5,013 nt of DNA from Actinomycetota bacterium (GTDB taxonomy: Bacteria; Actinomycetota; Acidimicrobiia; Acidimicrobiales; Ilumatobacteraceae). Of the stretch, positions 1 to 5,013 are shown one piece after another. The position numbers were made by a program, and so were the translations under genes. The notes below the pieces were generated by a model. That model had not been told where the DNA came from. It worked only from the letters and a program-made list of their open reading frames with translations, and ran no database searches. The stretch is from positions 1 to 5,013 of the forward strand of contig VERK01000166.1 of NCBI GenBank assembly GCA_018882725.1. Reading direction: 5' to 3'. Within the stretch, counting starts at the first letter, position 1, and every line of letters begins with the position of its first letter.

Positions 1-332
1 GACTGCGCACCGCGCTGCACCACTCGTCGTCGGAGCTGACGGCGATCCTTGCCGTCGATCTGGTGCGGGTGTCCCGGGCAGTGGTCGACGACATGATCAG
101 CACACTCGATCCGAGTGACGTGGTCGCGGCGGCGGTCGGACGGTCCGGTCAGCGCCAGGGATTGATCTCGGTCTGGCGAACGGTCGCAGCGCGTCAGGTC
201 GTCGACTCGTGGTTCGCGAAAGGGGAGCGCTCCATCCATGGGTTGCTCGCGACGATCGACGTCCGCTGGGTCGAGGTGGACGACGACCTTCTCCGAAATG
301 TGAACACACCCGGCGATCTCGTCGAGGAGTAG
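1..332 (+). CDS. mobA: MobA-like molybdenum cofactor guanylyltransferase, C-terminal part (5' truncated by window edge)
   Basis: The open frame enters from the left edge (first full codon at position 3), leaving 109 C-terminal residues. MobA transfers GMP from GTP to molybdopterin in the cytoplasm to make the guanine dinucleotide form of the molybdenum cofactor. Visible are a hydrophobic strand ending in Asp (ILAVD, Asp at visible residue 19), which corresponds to the metal-binding Asp of the MobA nucleotidyltransferase fold; a central segment QGLISVWR, matching the family's strand around the substrate pocket; KGERSIHGLL, matching the usual G-E-R/K-S-L helix; and the C-terminal RNVNTPGDL, a hallmark of MobA (N-x-N-T-P-x-D-L). 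The usual Pro after the Asp motif is replaced (DLVRVS), which is slightly unusual. The GTP-binding N-terminus is outside the window, so a related MobA-like NTP transferase (for example a MocA or CofC type) is possible. It is followed by the rhodanese gene at 27 bp, probably in one transcript. Confidence 0.75.
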   Translation, partial: LRTALHHSSSELTAILAVDLVRVSRAVVDDMISTLDPSDVVAAAVGRSGQRQGLISVWRTVAARQVVDSWFAKGERSIHGLLATIDVRWVEVDDDLLRNVNTPGDLVEE

Positions 333-347
333 GTTGGCCCCGCAGTC

Positions 348-353
348 AAGGAG
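348..353 (+). promoter_or_regulatory. Shine-Dalgarno site for the rhodanese gene; decides the start
   Basis: AAGGAG lies directly against a first ATG (354), with zero spacing, but 6 nt before a second in-frame ATG (360). Because initiation needs roughly 5-9 nt of spacing, the second ATG is the better start, which shortens the protein by two residues (Met-Ser). Confidence 0.7.
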
Positions 354-359
354 ATGTCC

Positions 360-674
360 ATGGTCAGAGAAATCGACGTCGAAGAACTCGAGGGATTGGG
401 AACCGTTCCACTGATCGACGTTCGGGAACCCGACGAATACGAATCCGGCCACGTTCCCGGCGCCATCCTCGTACCGCTCGGGTCCGTCCCCGCCGCTGAT
501 CTTTCGTCGTTCAGAGGTTCGACGTTGTACGTCATCTGCAAGTCGGGTGGTCGCAGCATGCGAGCCTGCGAGTTTCTGGCCGACAACGGATTCGACGTCG
601 TCAACGTCGCCGGCGGAACCATGGCCTGGGTCACCAGCGGTCGCTCGGTCGTCGAAGGATCGTCTCCGTCGTGA
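360..674 (+). CDS. Single-domain rhodanese-like sulfurtransferase (GlpE/PspE type)
   Basis: This 104-residue cytoplasmic protein is one complete rhodanese domain, close to the length of GlpE. The domain begins with IDVREPDEYESGHVPGA (residues 19-35), the usual D-V-R-x-x-x-E-[FY]-x-x-G-H-[VI]-P-G-A signature. The active-site loop C60-K-S-G-G-R65-S contains the catalytic Cys that would carry a persulfide, with Arg65 in the usual position, followed by a helix (residues 67-76) and the closing VNVAGGTMAW (81-90). There is no signal peptide or second domain. The family moves sulfane sulfur between a donor and an acceptor; the real partners are not visible here. Lying just behind a MobA-like gene, it could supply sulfur for molybdopterin, but that is inference. 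The start at 360 is chosen for its SD spacing; an ATG at 354 is the alternative. The stop overlaps the next gene's GTG (GTGA, 671-674), so the two are translationally coupled. Confidence 0.92.
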   Translation: MVREIDVEELEGLGTVPLIDVREPDEYESGHVPGAILVPLGSVPAADLSSFRGSTLYVICKSGGRSMRACEFLADNGFDVVNVAGGTMAWVTSGRSVVEGSSPS

Positions 675-1840
675 CATTGCGCTGGGTCGACAGCGACGCC
701 GACCTCGCCGAACTGATCGGTGACATGTCGGTGGCATCCCGAATCGCTGTCGACACCGAATTCCATCGCGAGCGCACCTACTACCCGCGTTTGGCTCTCA
801 TGCAGTTCGCGTGGGAATCGTCCGGACAACAACACGTTGCGTTGGTCGATCCACTCGCGTGTGACGTCAAGGCTCTCATCGATCTCTTTCGGTCCGACCG
901 TTTGTTCGTGTTCCACGCCGCTCAACAGGACCTCGACGTGCTCGCGCACTCGCTCGGTACTGGACCGGCCTCGATCTTCGACACTCAACTCGCGGCCGGC
1001 TTCGTCGGATACGCCACTCCGTCGCTCGCCAACCTGGTGAACGCCGAACTACGGCGATCGCTTCCGAAAGGCGATCGCCTCACCGATTGGCTTCGGCGAC
1101 CACTCACCGAAGCCCAGAAGGACTACGCGGCGGCCGATGTCGAGTATCTGTTCGAATTGACCGACCGTCTTGAGAAGGCGCTTCGCGAGCGGAACCGCCT
1201 CGAGTGGGCTCACGAAGCGTGTCGCGAACTTCTGCAGCGCAAAGTAGGTCCCTCCGATCCGACGCTGGCCTGGACGCGGATGAAGGACTTGCGCGCCATG
1301 CGGCCTCGTACTCGTGGAGTGCTGGCTGCGGTGGCCGAGTGGCGCGAACGACGGGCCATGGCCAGCGACATTCCGCCCCGCCAGGTTCTTCCCGACTTGG
1401 CTCTTCAAGGAATCGCCCAACGCGAACCTCGTTCGCTGTCCGATCTCGCGCAAGCGCGCGGCGTCGACGACCGACACACGCGTGGCACGATCGGTAACGA
1501 GATCCTCGCCGCGGTGGCTCGCGGGCTCGACGCTCCGCTCGAACTTCCGGCCGTGGAAGGCGACGAACTCGATCGTCGTCTTCGACCGGCCGTCACCTTG
1601 GTGTCGGCCTGGTTGAGCGAGGTGGCACGCCGCGAGGAGATCGACCCCATGCTGGTCGGTACCCGAGCCGACATCGTCGAATTCCTGCGCGACGAACCCG
1701 ACGCCCGCCTGGCTCACGGATGGCGGTTCGATCTCGTCGGTCGAGACCTCGGAGCCTTGGTGGCGGGACGTACCGGGCTGGCCTTCGATGGCCAGGGCGG
1801 CCTGGTCATGTTCGAGGCTCCCTCCGCAGAGGCGCTCTGA
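671..1840 (+). CDS. rnd: Ribonuclease D (DEDDy 3'-5' exonuclease with HRDC domain)
   Basis: The 389-residue protein is close in length to E. coli RNase D (about 375). The family trims 3' ends of tRNA precursors and other small RNAs using two metal ions. The exonuclease domain spans residues about 3-175: motif I AVDTEFHRE supplies Asp28 and Glu30, motif II FHAAQQDLDVL supplies Asp87, and motif III YAAADVEYL supplies Tyr152 and Asp156, so all DEDDy residues are present. SLANLV (118-123) and DWLRRPLTEAQ (139-149) are the usual RNase D linker motifs. An HRDC domain follows at about 212-290 (DIPPRQVLPDLAL, a pattern of W, P and L typical of it). The C-terminal 300-389 contains DPMLVGTRADIVEFL, like the second helical domain of RNase D. 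The start is GTG 671, overlapping the rhodanese stop; AAGGA at 655-659 is a weak, distant SD (11 nt). A near-perfect hairpin sequence lies inside the gene (1053-1079). Confidence 0.95.
   Translation: MTLRWVDSDADLAELIGDMSVASRIAVDTEFHRERTYYPRLALMQFAWESSGQQHVALVDPLACDVKALIDLFRSDRLFVFHAAQQDLDVLAHSLGTGPASIFDTQLAAGFVGYATPSLANLVNAELRRSLPKGDRLTDWLRRPLTEAQKDYAAADVEYLFELTDRLEKALRERNRLEWAHEACRELLQRKVGPSDPTLAWTRMKDLRAMRPRTRGVLAAVAEWRERRAMASDIPPRQVLPDLALQGIAQREPRSLSDLAQARGVDDRHTRGTIGNEILAAVARGLDAPLELPAVEGDELDRRLRPAVTLVSAWLSEVARREEIDPMLVGTRADIVEFLRDEPDARLAHGWRFDLVGRDLGALVAGRTGLAFDGQGGLVMFEAPSAEAL
1053..1079. repeat. 9-bp inverted repeat built from two GCGATCGC palindromes
   Basis: GGCGATCGC (1053-1061) and GCGATCGCC (1071-1079) are perfect reverse complements around a 9-nt loop. 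Each arm contains the self-complementary octamer GCGATCGC. It lies inside rnd at the codons for residues 128-137, between the SLANLV and DWLRRPL motifs. GATC-type words are common in this DNA, so this may be chance; a stem in the mRNA is physically plausible. The octamer equals the cyanobacterial HIP1 core, but nothing else here points to cyanobacteria. Confidence 0.5.
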
Positions 1841-1939
1841 CCAGGCTTTTCGCGGCAAATCCCGAGCAGGCCCGTCCGCCAACCCCTACACTTTCTGCGT
1901 TCGGCTGCTCAGCCGTGTTCAGCCCCCAAGAACTAGTTC

Positions 1940-1943
1940 GGAG
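1940..1943 (+). promoter_or_regulatory. Shine-Dalgarno site GGAG for the small charged protein; decides the start
   Basis: GGAG sits 7 nt before GTG 1951. The same frame stays open upstream, back over the end of rnd, but no start there has a comparable site, so 1951 is taken as the start. Confidence 0.6.
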
Positions 1944-1950
1944 CCCTGCA

Positions 1951-2148
1951 GTGAAAAAGGGTCGACATCGCCGCTTCGAAGAAGCGCGCAAGTTGAAGCA
2001 AGCCGGTCCCAGTGCATTCGACCTGGGCCTCGGCAACGATCGCTCTCCGCGTTCGGAAGATGACGAGTACGCCGCCCTCGCCGAGAAGTACGGCGTGGTC
2101 TTCGATGAGGACGATTCCGAACTCGACGACGAATCCGACGACCAGTAG
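1951..2148 (+). CDS. Small hypothetical protein with basic N-terminus and highly acidic tail, upstream of typA
   Basis: I do not recognise a named family. The 65-residue product starts at GTG 1951 (GGAG 7 nt upstream). Its N-terminus is strongly basic (KKGRHRRFEEARKLKQ, residues 2-17), likely one amphipathic helix. A Gly/Ser-rich linker follows (18-35), then a short predicted helix with EYAALAEKYGVVF (39-51) and a tail in which 10 of 13 residues (52-64) are Asp or Glu. There are no cysteines, signal peptide or membrane segment. The basic head could touch RNA and the acidic tail looks disordered; both are inferences from charge only. Its stop lies 7 bp before the typA ATG, so the two are probably co-transcribed and translationally coupled, which hints at a link to translation. 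The small size, charge asymmetry, good SD and tight fit to typA support a real gene; a longer frame from 1720 would overlap rnd and is less likely. Confidence 0.72.
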   Translation: MKKGRHRRFEEARKLKQAGPSAFDLGLGNDRSPRSEDDEYAALAEKYGVVFDEDDSELDDESDDQ

Positions 2149-2155
2149 TTCGTCG

Positions 2156-3991
2156 ATGAATCACCAGCTCCGGAACGTAGCTCTCGTCGCGCACGTCGAC
2201 CATGGCAAGACCACGTTGGTTGACGCCTTGTTGCGTGCGACGGGAACCTTCGCCGCTCACCAGGCAGTCGTCGATCGCGTGATGGACTCCAACGACCAGG
2301 AACGTGAACGCGGTATCACGATCCTCGCCAAGGCCGCGTCCATCACCTGGAACGGCGTGAAGATCAACTTGGTCGACACACCTGGTCACGCCGATTTCGG
2401 AGGCGAGGTCGAGCGAGCCCTCACGATGGTCGATGGAGTCATTCTTCTCGTCGACGCGGCCGAAGGACCGTTGCCGCAGACGCGTTATGTGTTGCAGAAG
2501 GCATTGGCCCGTGATCTGCCGGCAATCGTCGTCATCAACAAGGTCGACCGTCAGGACGCCCGCCCCGACGAGGTCCTCGACGAGGTGTATCAACTCTTCA
2601 TCGATCTCGAAGCGGCCGACCATCACATCGAGTTCGACGTGATTTCGGCGGTGGCGCGCGAAGGCCGGGCGATGAAGGGCCTCGGAATGCCAGCGGAGGA
2701 TGCCGATCTCGCTCCGTTGCTCGACGCGATCATCTCGCGGATTCCGGCCCCGCCCGGGGATCCCACGGCCCCCCTCCAGGCTCTCGTGACCAATCTCGAC
2801 GCCAGTGATTACCTCGGGCGACTGGCCATCGGTCGCATCTATCAGGGGCAGTTGCGCAAGGGCGAGATGGTCGCTCTCCTCGAAGAGGAGTTCGCGGAGG
2901 GTCAACCTCCCCTGAAACGTCGTCTCAGTTCTTTGATGTCGTTCGCTGGTGTCGGTCGGGCCGACGAGGAGGTTCTGTCAGCCGGCGACCTTTTCGTCGT
3001 GGCCGGCTTCCCAGAAGTGGAAATCGGCGACACCATCGCGGCGATCGATACGCCCGTGGCTCTCACTCGATTGTCGGTCGACGAGCCCGTTCTGGCCATG
3101 ACGTTCGGGGTGAACACCTCACCGTTCGCCGGCCGCGAGGGCAAATACTTGACCTCGCGACACATCCTCGATCGATTGCGCCGCGAGGTTCTGGGCAACG
3201 TGTCCATCAAACTGCGCGAGACCGACACCGCCGATGTGATGGAGGTGGCCGGTCGCGGAGAACTGCAGTTGGCGGTTCTCATCGAGTCGATGCGTCGCGA
3301 AGGTTACGAACTCCAGGTGAGCCGACCCGAGGTGATCACCAAGGAAGTGAACGGCAAGAAGTTCGAGCCGCTCGAGCGCGGAGTGTGCGACGTTCCCGAC
3401 GAGCACGTCGGTACCGTGACGCAGGCTCTCGCCCCTCGCAAGGGTCGCGTGACCGATCTTCGCTCCGGCGACCCAGGGCGAACCATCGTCACCTTCGAAT
3501 GCCCGAGCCGTGGCCTCATTGGATTCCGATCGCTACTGCTGTCGGCCACACGCGGTACCGCGATGCTCCATCAGCACCACGCTGGATGGACACCGTGGGC
3601 GGGTGAGCTACCGCACCGCAGTGGTGGCGCGATGATCGCTGACCGCGAGGGAATGGTCACGGCGTACGCCCTCGACAATCTTCAGTTGCGCGGCGAATTG
3701 TTCGTGCAACCAGGCGACAAGGTGTACGAAGGAATGGTCGTAGGCGAGAGTGCGCGCGGTGACGAGATGGTGGTCAATGCCGTGCGAGCCAAGGAGAAGA
3801 CCAACATCCGCACCCACAGCCATGACGACGGCGTCAAGTTGGCTGCGGCCCGGATTCACACCCTCGAAAGTGCGATCGAATGGATCGCCGACGACGAGTT
3901 GGTCGAAGTGACGCCCGCCAACATCCGCGTGCGCAAACGCCACCTCGGCCTCGAAGATCGCCGCAAGGCGTTCAAGCAGGCAAACGCCTGA
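2156..3991 (+). CDS. typA: Translational GTPase TypA/BipA
   Basis: The 611-residue protein has the usual TypA length (about 605-635). TypA binds the 70S ribosome in a GTP-dependent way near the EF-G site and helps ribosome assembly and stress or cold adaptation. The G domain (1-200) shows G1 AHVDHGKT (12-19), G2/switch I ERGITI (51-56), G3 DTPGH (74-78), G4 NKVD (128-131) and G5 ISA (163-165). A beta-barrel domain II follows (about 205-300), an EF-G-like domain III with GRGELQLAVLIESMRREGYE (367-384), and domain V with SRGLIGFR (451-458). The TypA-specific C-terminal domain (from about 480) has VYEGMVVGE (523-531) and DELVEVTP (580-587), and its C-terminal loop (around 546-560) is unusual at the tip (see findings). 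The start is ATG 2156, just before the conserved NVALVAHVDHGKT; no Shine-Dalgarno is visible, but the upstream stop (2146-2148) is 7 bp away, suggesting reinitiation. The frame is also open upstream to 2012, as a shadow of the small gene. Confidence 0.97.
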   Translation: MNHQLRNVALVAHVDHGKTTLVDALLRATGTFAAHQAVVDRVMDSNDQERERGITILAKAASITWNGVKINLVDTPGHADFGGEVERALTMVDGVILLVDAAEGPLPQTRYVLQKALARDLPAIVVINKVDRQDARPDEVLDEVYQLFIDLEAADHHIEFDVISAVAREGRAMKGLGMPAEDADLAPLLDAIISRIPAPPGDPTAPLQALVTNLDASDYLGRLAIGRIYQGQLRKGEMVALLEEEFAEGQPPLKRRLSSLMSFAGVGRADEEVLSAGDLFVVAGFPEVEIGDTIAAIDTPVALTRLSVDEPVLAMTFGVNTSPFAGREGKYLTSRHILDRLRREVLGNVSIKLRETDTADVMEVAGRGELQLAVLIESMRREGYELQVSRPEVITKEVNGKKFEPLERGVCDVPDEHVGTVTQALAPRKGRVTDLRSGDPGRTIVTFECPSRGLIGFRSLLLSATRGTAMLHQHHAGWTPWAGELPHRSGGAMIADREGMVTAYALDNLQLRGELFVQPGDKVYEGMVVGESARGDEMVVNAVRAKEKTNIRTHSHDDGVKLAAARIHTLESAIEWIADDELVEVTPANIRVRKRHLGLEDRRKAFKQANA

Positions 3992-3994
3992 GCG

Positions 3995-4783
3995 TTACTT
4001 CTTGGCTGACTGGCGCTGACGCCGAGCCGTGAGTCGTACCTCGGCCTCGTGGGGAAGGGGAGTGTTGCGCGGTCGCTCGAGAAGTTCGACGATGCAGTCG
4101 TAGACCTTCTTGCCCACGAGTTCGACGATCTCGTCGCGCAGGTACTTGTAGACCGGTTCACGACCGACGAACGCGTCGGGCGTGTCGGTGCACCACCAGT
4201 GGAATTCGTCGCCGCTCACACCCCAGTCGCGGCGCTTCCACTCACGCAGGATGGTGGTCACCCAACCGGTGTCGTCCTCGGAGTGCTCGAGGTGAACGGG
4301 CAACTGCCAGCAGACCGTGGGTTTCCAATCGAGCGGACGTTCACCTGCTTCGAGGGCTCCGATGTGGAGAGCACAACCCTCGCCACCGGCGAAACCCGGA
4401 CGGTTCAAGAAGATGCAGGCTCCGTCGACGCGACGCGTCGCTGTCTCTCCGCTGGGCATCTTCTTCAGGAAGCCGGAATTGGCCTTCTTCTTGAACTGCC
4501 AGTTCTTCTCGGTCAGGCGGACGGCGTGCTTGACAACCTTGGCCACGTCTTCCTCGTCGCCGAAGTGCGCGCCATACGAGCAGCACCCCTGATTGAGGTG
4601 CGTGGCGTCAGTTTCGAGGACTCCCTTGCAGCCTTCGCCGAAGATGCACTTCCACGAGGACCGCAGGAACGTCGCGTCGACGATCCAGGTCCGCTGCTCG
4701 GTGGGGTCTTCGAACGAGACCATTTCGTGCAGGTCTTCGTAGCGCTTGTTCACGCCGGGTACGGGAACTCGTCGAGGGGTCAC
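3995..4783 (-). CDS. Conserved cysteine-cluster protein, YkgJ/DUF3109-like putative metal-binding protein
   Basis: This 262-residue soluble protein has no signal peptide or membrane helix. Cysteines occur in an ordered pattern: C46-x5-C52, the pair C67-C68 in GCCSYGAHF, C123 in GACIFL, C137 in GCALH, C158 in KPTVCWQLP, and C198 in WWCTD; C230 stands apart. The order C..C..CC, then C-x-F-L, G-C-x-x-H, and K-P-x-x-C-x-x-P resembles the Zn/Fe-chelating cysteine motif of YkgJ and DUF3109 proteins, which are poorly characterised; metal or Fe-S binding is inferred from that. The region 92-112 is Lys-rich, and the C-terminus (249-262) is strongly basic. From memory, similar proteins with the FLNRPGF and GCALH motifs occur in actinobacteria, but no function is known to me. 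The start is GTG 4783 with no Shine-Dalgarno site; a TAGCCT box ends 6 nt before it, suggesting a leaderless mRNA. GTG at codon 11 and ATG at codon 21 are alternatives. It converges on typA with a 3-bp gap and diverges from alaS. Confidence 0.85.
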   Translation of the reverse strand: MTPRRVPVPGVNKRYEDLHEMVSFEDPTEQRTWIVDATFLRSSWKCIFGEGCKGVLETDATHLNQGCCSYGAHFGDEEDVAKVVKHAVRLTEKNWQFKKKANSGFLKKMPSGETATRRVDGACIFLNRPGFAGGEGCALHIGALEAGERPLDWKPTVCWQLPVHLEHSEDDTGWVTTILREWKRRDWGVSGDEFHWWCTDTPDAFVGREPVYKYLRDEIVELVGKKVYDCIVELLERPRNTPLPHEAEVRLTARRQRQSAKK

Positions 4784-4824
4784 CAGGACAGGCTAAGGGG
4801 AGCCAGAGGTAATCTGTGAATCCC
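4784..4824. promoter_or_regulatory. Divergent promoter region between the cysteine-cluster gene and alaS
   Basis: In 41 bp two opposite promoters can be proposed. On the + strand, TAATCT (4810-4815) fits a -10 box (TAnnnT), with AGGACA (4785-4790) as a weak -35 at a long 19-bp spacing; transcription would start at about 4822-4825, at or just before the alaS ATG. On the - strand, TAGCCT (4795 down to 4790) fits a -10 box, with TTCACA (4820 down to 4815) as -35, again with 19 bp; transcription would start at or next to GTG 4783. The promoters overlap, so they may compete. The calls rest on short motifs only. Confidence 0.45.
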
Positions 4825-5013
4825 ATGACTCGTCGTCCCCCGCGTACCGCCAACGAACTTCGCCAGTCGTTCACCGACTTCTTCGTGAGCAAGTCGCACA
4901 CGGCCGTCCCGTCGGCGAGTCTGATCCCGCACGACCCCACGGTTCTCTTCACGGTCGCCGGCATTGTTCCGTTCAAGCCCTACTTCGTCGGAGACGAGGT
5001 CGCGCCTTTCAAA
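4825..5013 (+). CDS. alaS: Alanyl-tRNA synthetase, N-terminal part (3' truncated by window edge)
   Basis: The first 63 residues of AlaRS, a class II synthetase that charges tRNA-Ala with alanine in the cytoplasm. The start of the aminoacylation domain is clear: ELRQSFTDFFVSKSHTAVPS (11-30) matches the conserved R-x-x-F-x-x-F-F-x-x-x-x-H opening (motif 1), followed by SLIPHDPTVLFTVAG (32-46) and PFKPYFVGDE (49-58). The usual AGM triplet is AGI here (Ile47). The start is ATG 4825: TAATCT at 4810-4815 is a likely -10 box whose transcript would begin near the ATG. An in-frame GTG at 4816 has AGAGG (4805-4809) 6 nt upstream and would add three residues, but it would sit directly against that -10 box, so the two explanations exclude each other. 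The editing and C-terminal domains lie beyond the edge. Confidence 0.95.
   Translation, partial: MTRRPPRTANELRQSFTDFFVSKSHTAVPSASLIPHDPTVLFTVAGIVPFKPYFVGDEVAPFK

Noticed and set aside
194..988. Long open frame on the - strand opposite mobA end, rhodanese and rnd start (264 residues)
   Set aside because: Low-complexity Ser/Thr/Arg-rich translation with no family motif, antisense to three well-supported genes; typical of high-GC DNA.
1049..1882. Long open frame on the - strand opposite rnd (277 residues)
   Set aside because: Antisense to the RNase D gene, which carries all catalytic motifs; the translation shows no recognisable domain.
1864..1915. Possible promoter (TACACT, 1887-1892) and a small stem (CGGCT-GCTC-AGCCG, 1902-1915) before the small gene
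   Set aside because: The -10-like box has no acceptable -35 at 16-18 bp, and the 5-bp stem lacks a T-run, so neither promoter nor terminator can be supported; the small gene may simply be read through from rnd.
1919..2905. Long open frame on the - strand opposite the small gene and typA (328 residues)
   Set aside because: Rich in His/Asp/Arg as expected from mirrored codons, and antisense to the clear TypA G domain.
4012..4023. GGCG-CTGA-CGCC stem just after the typA stop as a terminator
   Set aside because: Only 4 bp, with no following T-run on either strand, and it lies inside the coding end of the - strand gene.
4049..4819. Open frame on the + strand opposite the cysteine-cluster gene (256 residues)
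   Set aside because: The - strand frame has the ordered cysteines, Trp residues and motif blocks; the + strand frame looks like a hydrophobic mirror translation with no motif.

Overview
The window looks like a piece of chromosome from a high-GC actinobacterium. TCG and GATC-type words are frequent, GTG starts are used, and the alanyl-tRNA synthetase N-terminus and cysteine-cluster protein are of an actinobacterial type. My best guess is class Acidimicrobiia (Ilumatobacter-like), judged from memory of family sequences and not from a search. The region is housekeeping in character. I see no mobile element, CRISPR array, tRNA or rRNA gene, and no sign of recent transfer.

Layout, left to right. 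(1) Positions 1-1840 on the + strand look like one transcription unit: the 3' end of a MobA-like molybdenum cofactor guanylyltransferase gene, a single-domain rhodanese 27 bp further on, and a ribonuclease D gene whose GTG start overlaps the rhodanese stop (GTGA). (2) After a 110-bp gap comes a small gene (1951-2148) for a 65-residue protein with a basic head and an extremely acidic tail. Seven bp after its stop lies typA/bipA (2156-3991), a ribosome-associated translational GTPase without a visible Shine-Dalgarno site, probably translationally coupled to the small gene. (3) On the - strand, converging on typA with only 3 bp between the stop codons, is a gene (3995-4783) for a 262-residue protein with an ordered set of cysteines resembling YkgJ/DUF3109-type metal-binding proteins. 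(4) A 41-bp divergent intergenic region separates it from alaS (+ strand, from 4825), which runs off the right edge.

Functionally, the window combines translation (typA, alaS), RNA processing (rnd), sulfur/molybdenum cofactor chemistry (mobA, rhodanese) and two proteins of unknown role. The points most worth a second look are the small charged protein coupled to typA, the altered tip of the TypA C-terminal loop, the cysteine-cluster protein, and the compact alaS divergent promoter region, where both genes appear to have leaderless or nearly leaderless mRNAs. I did not find a convincing new multi-gene system.
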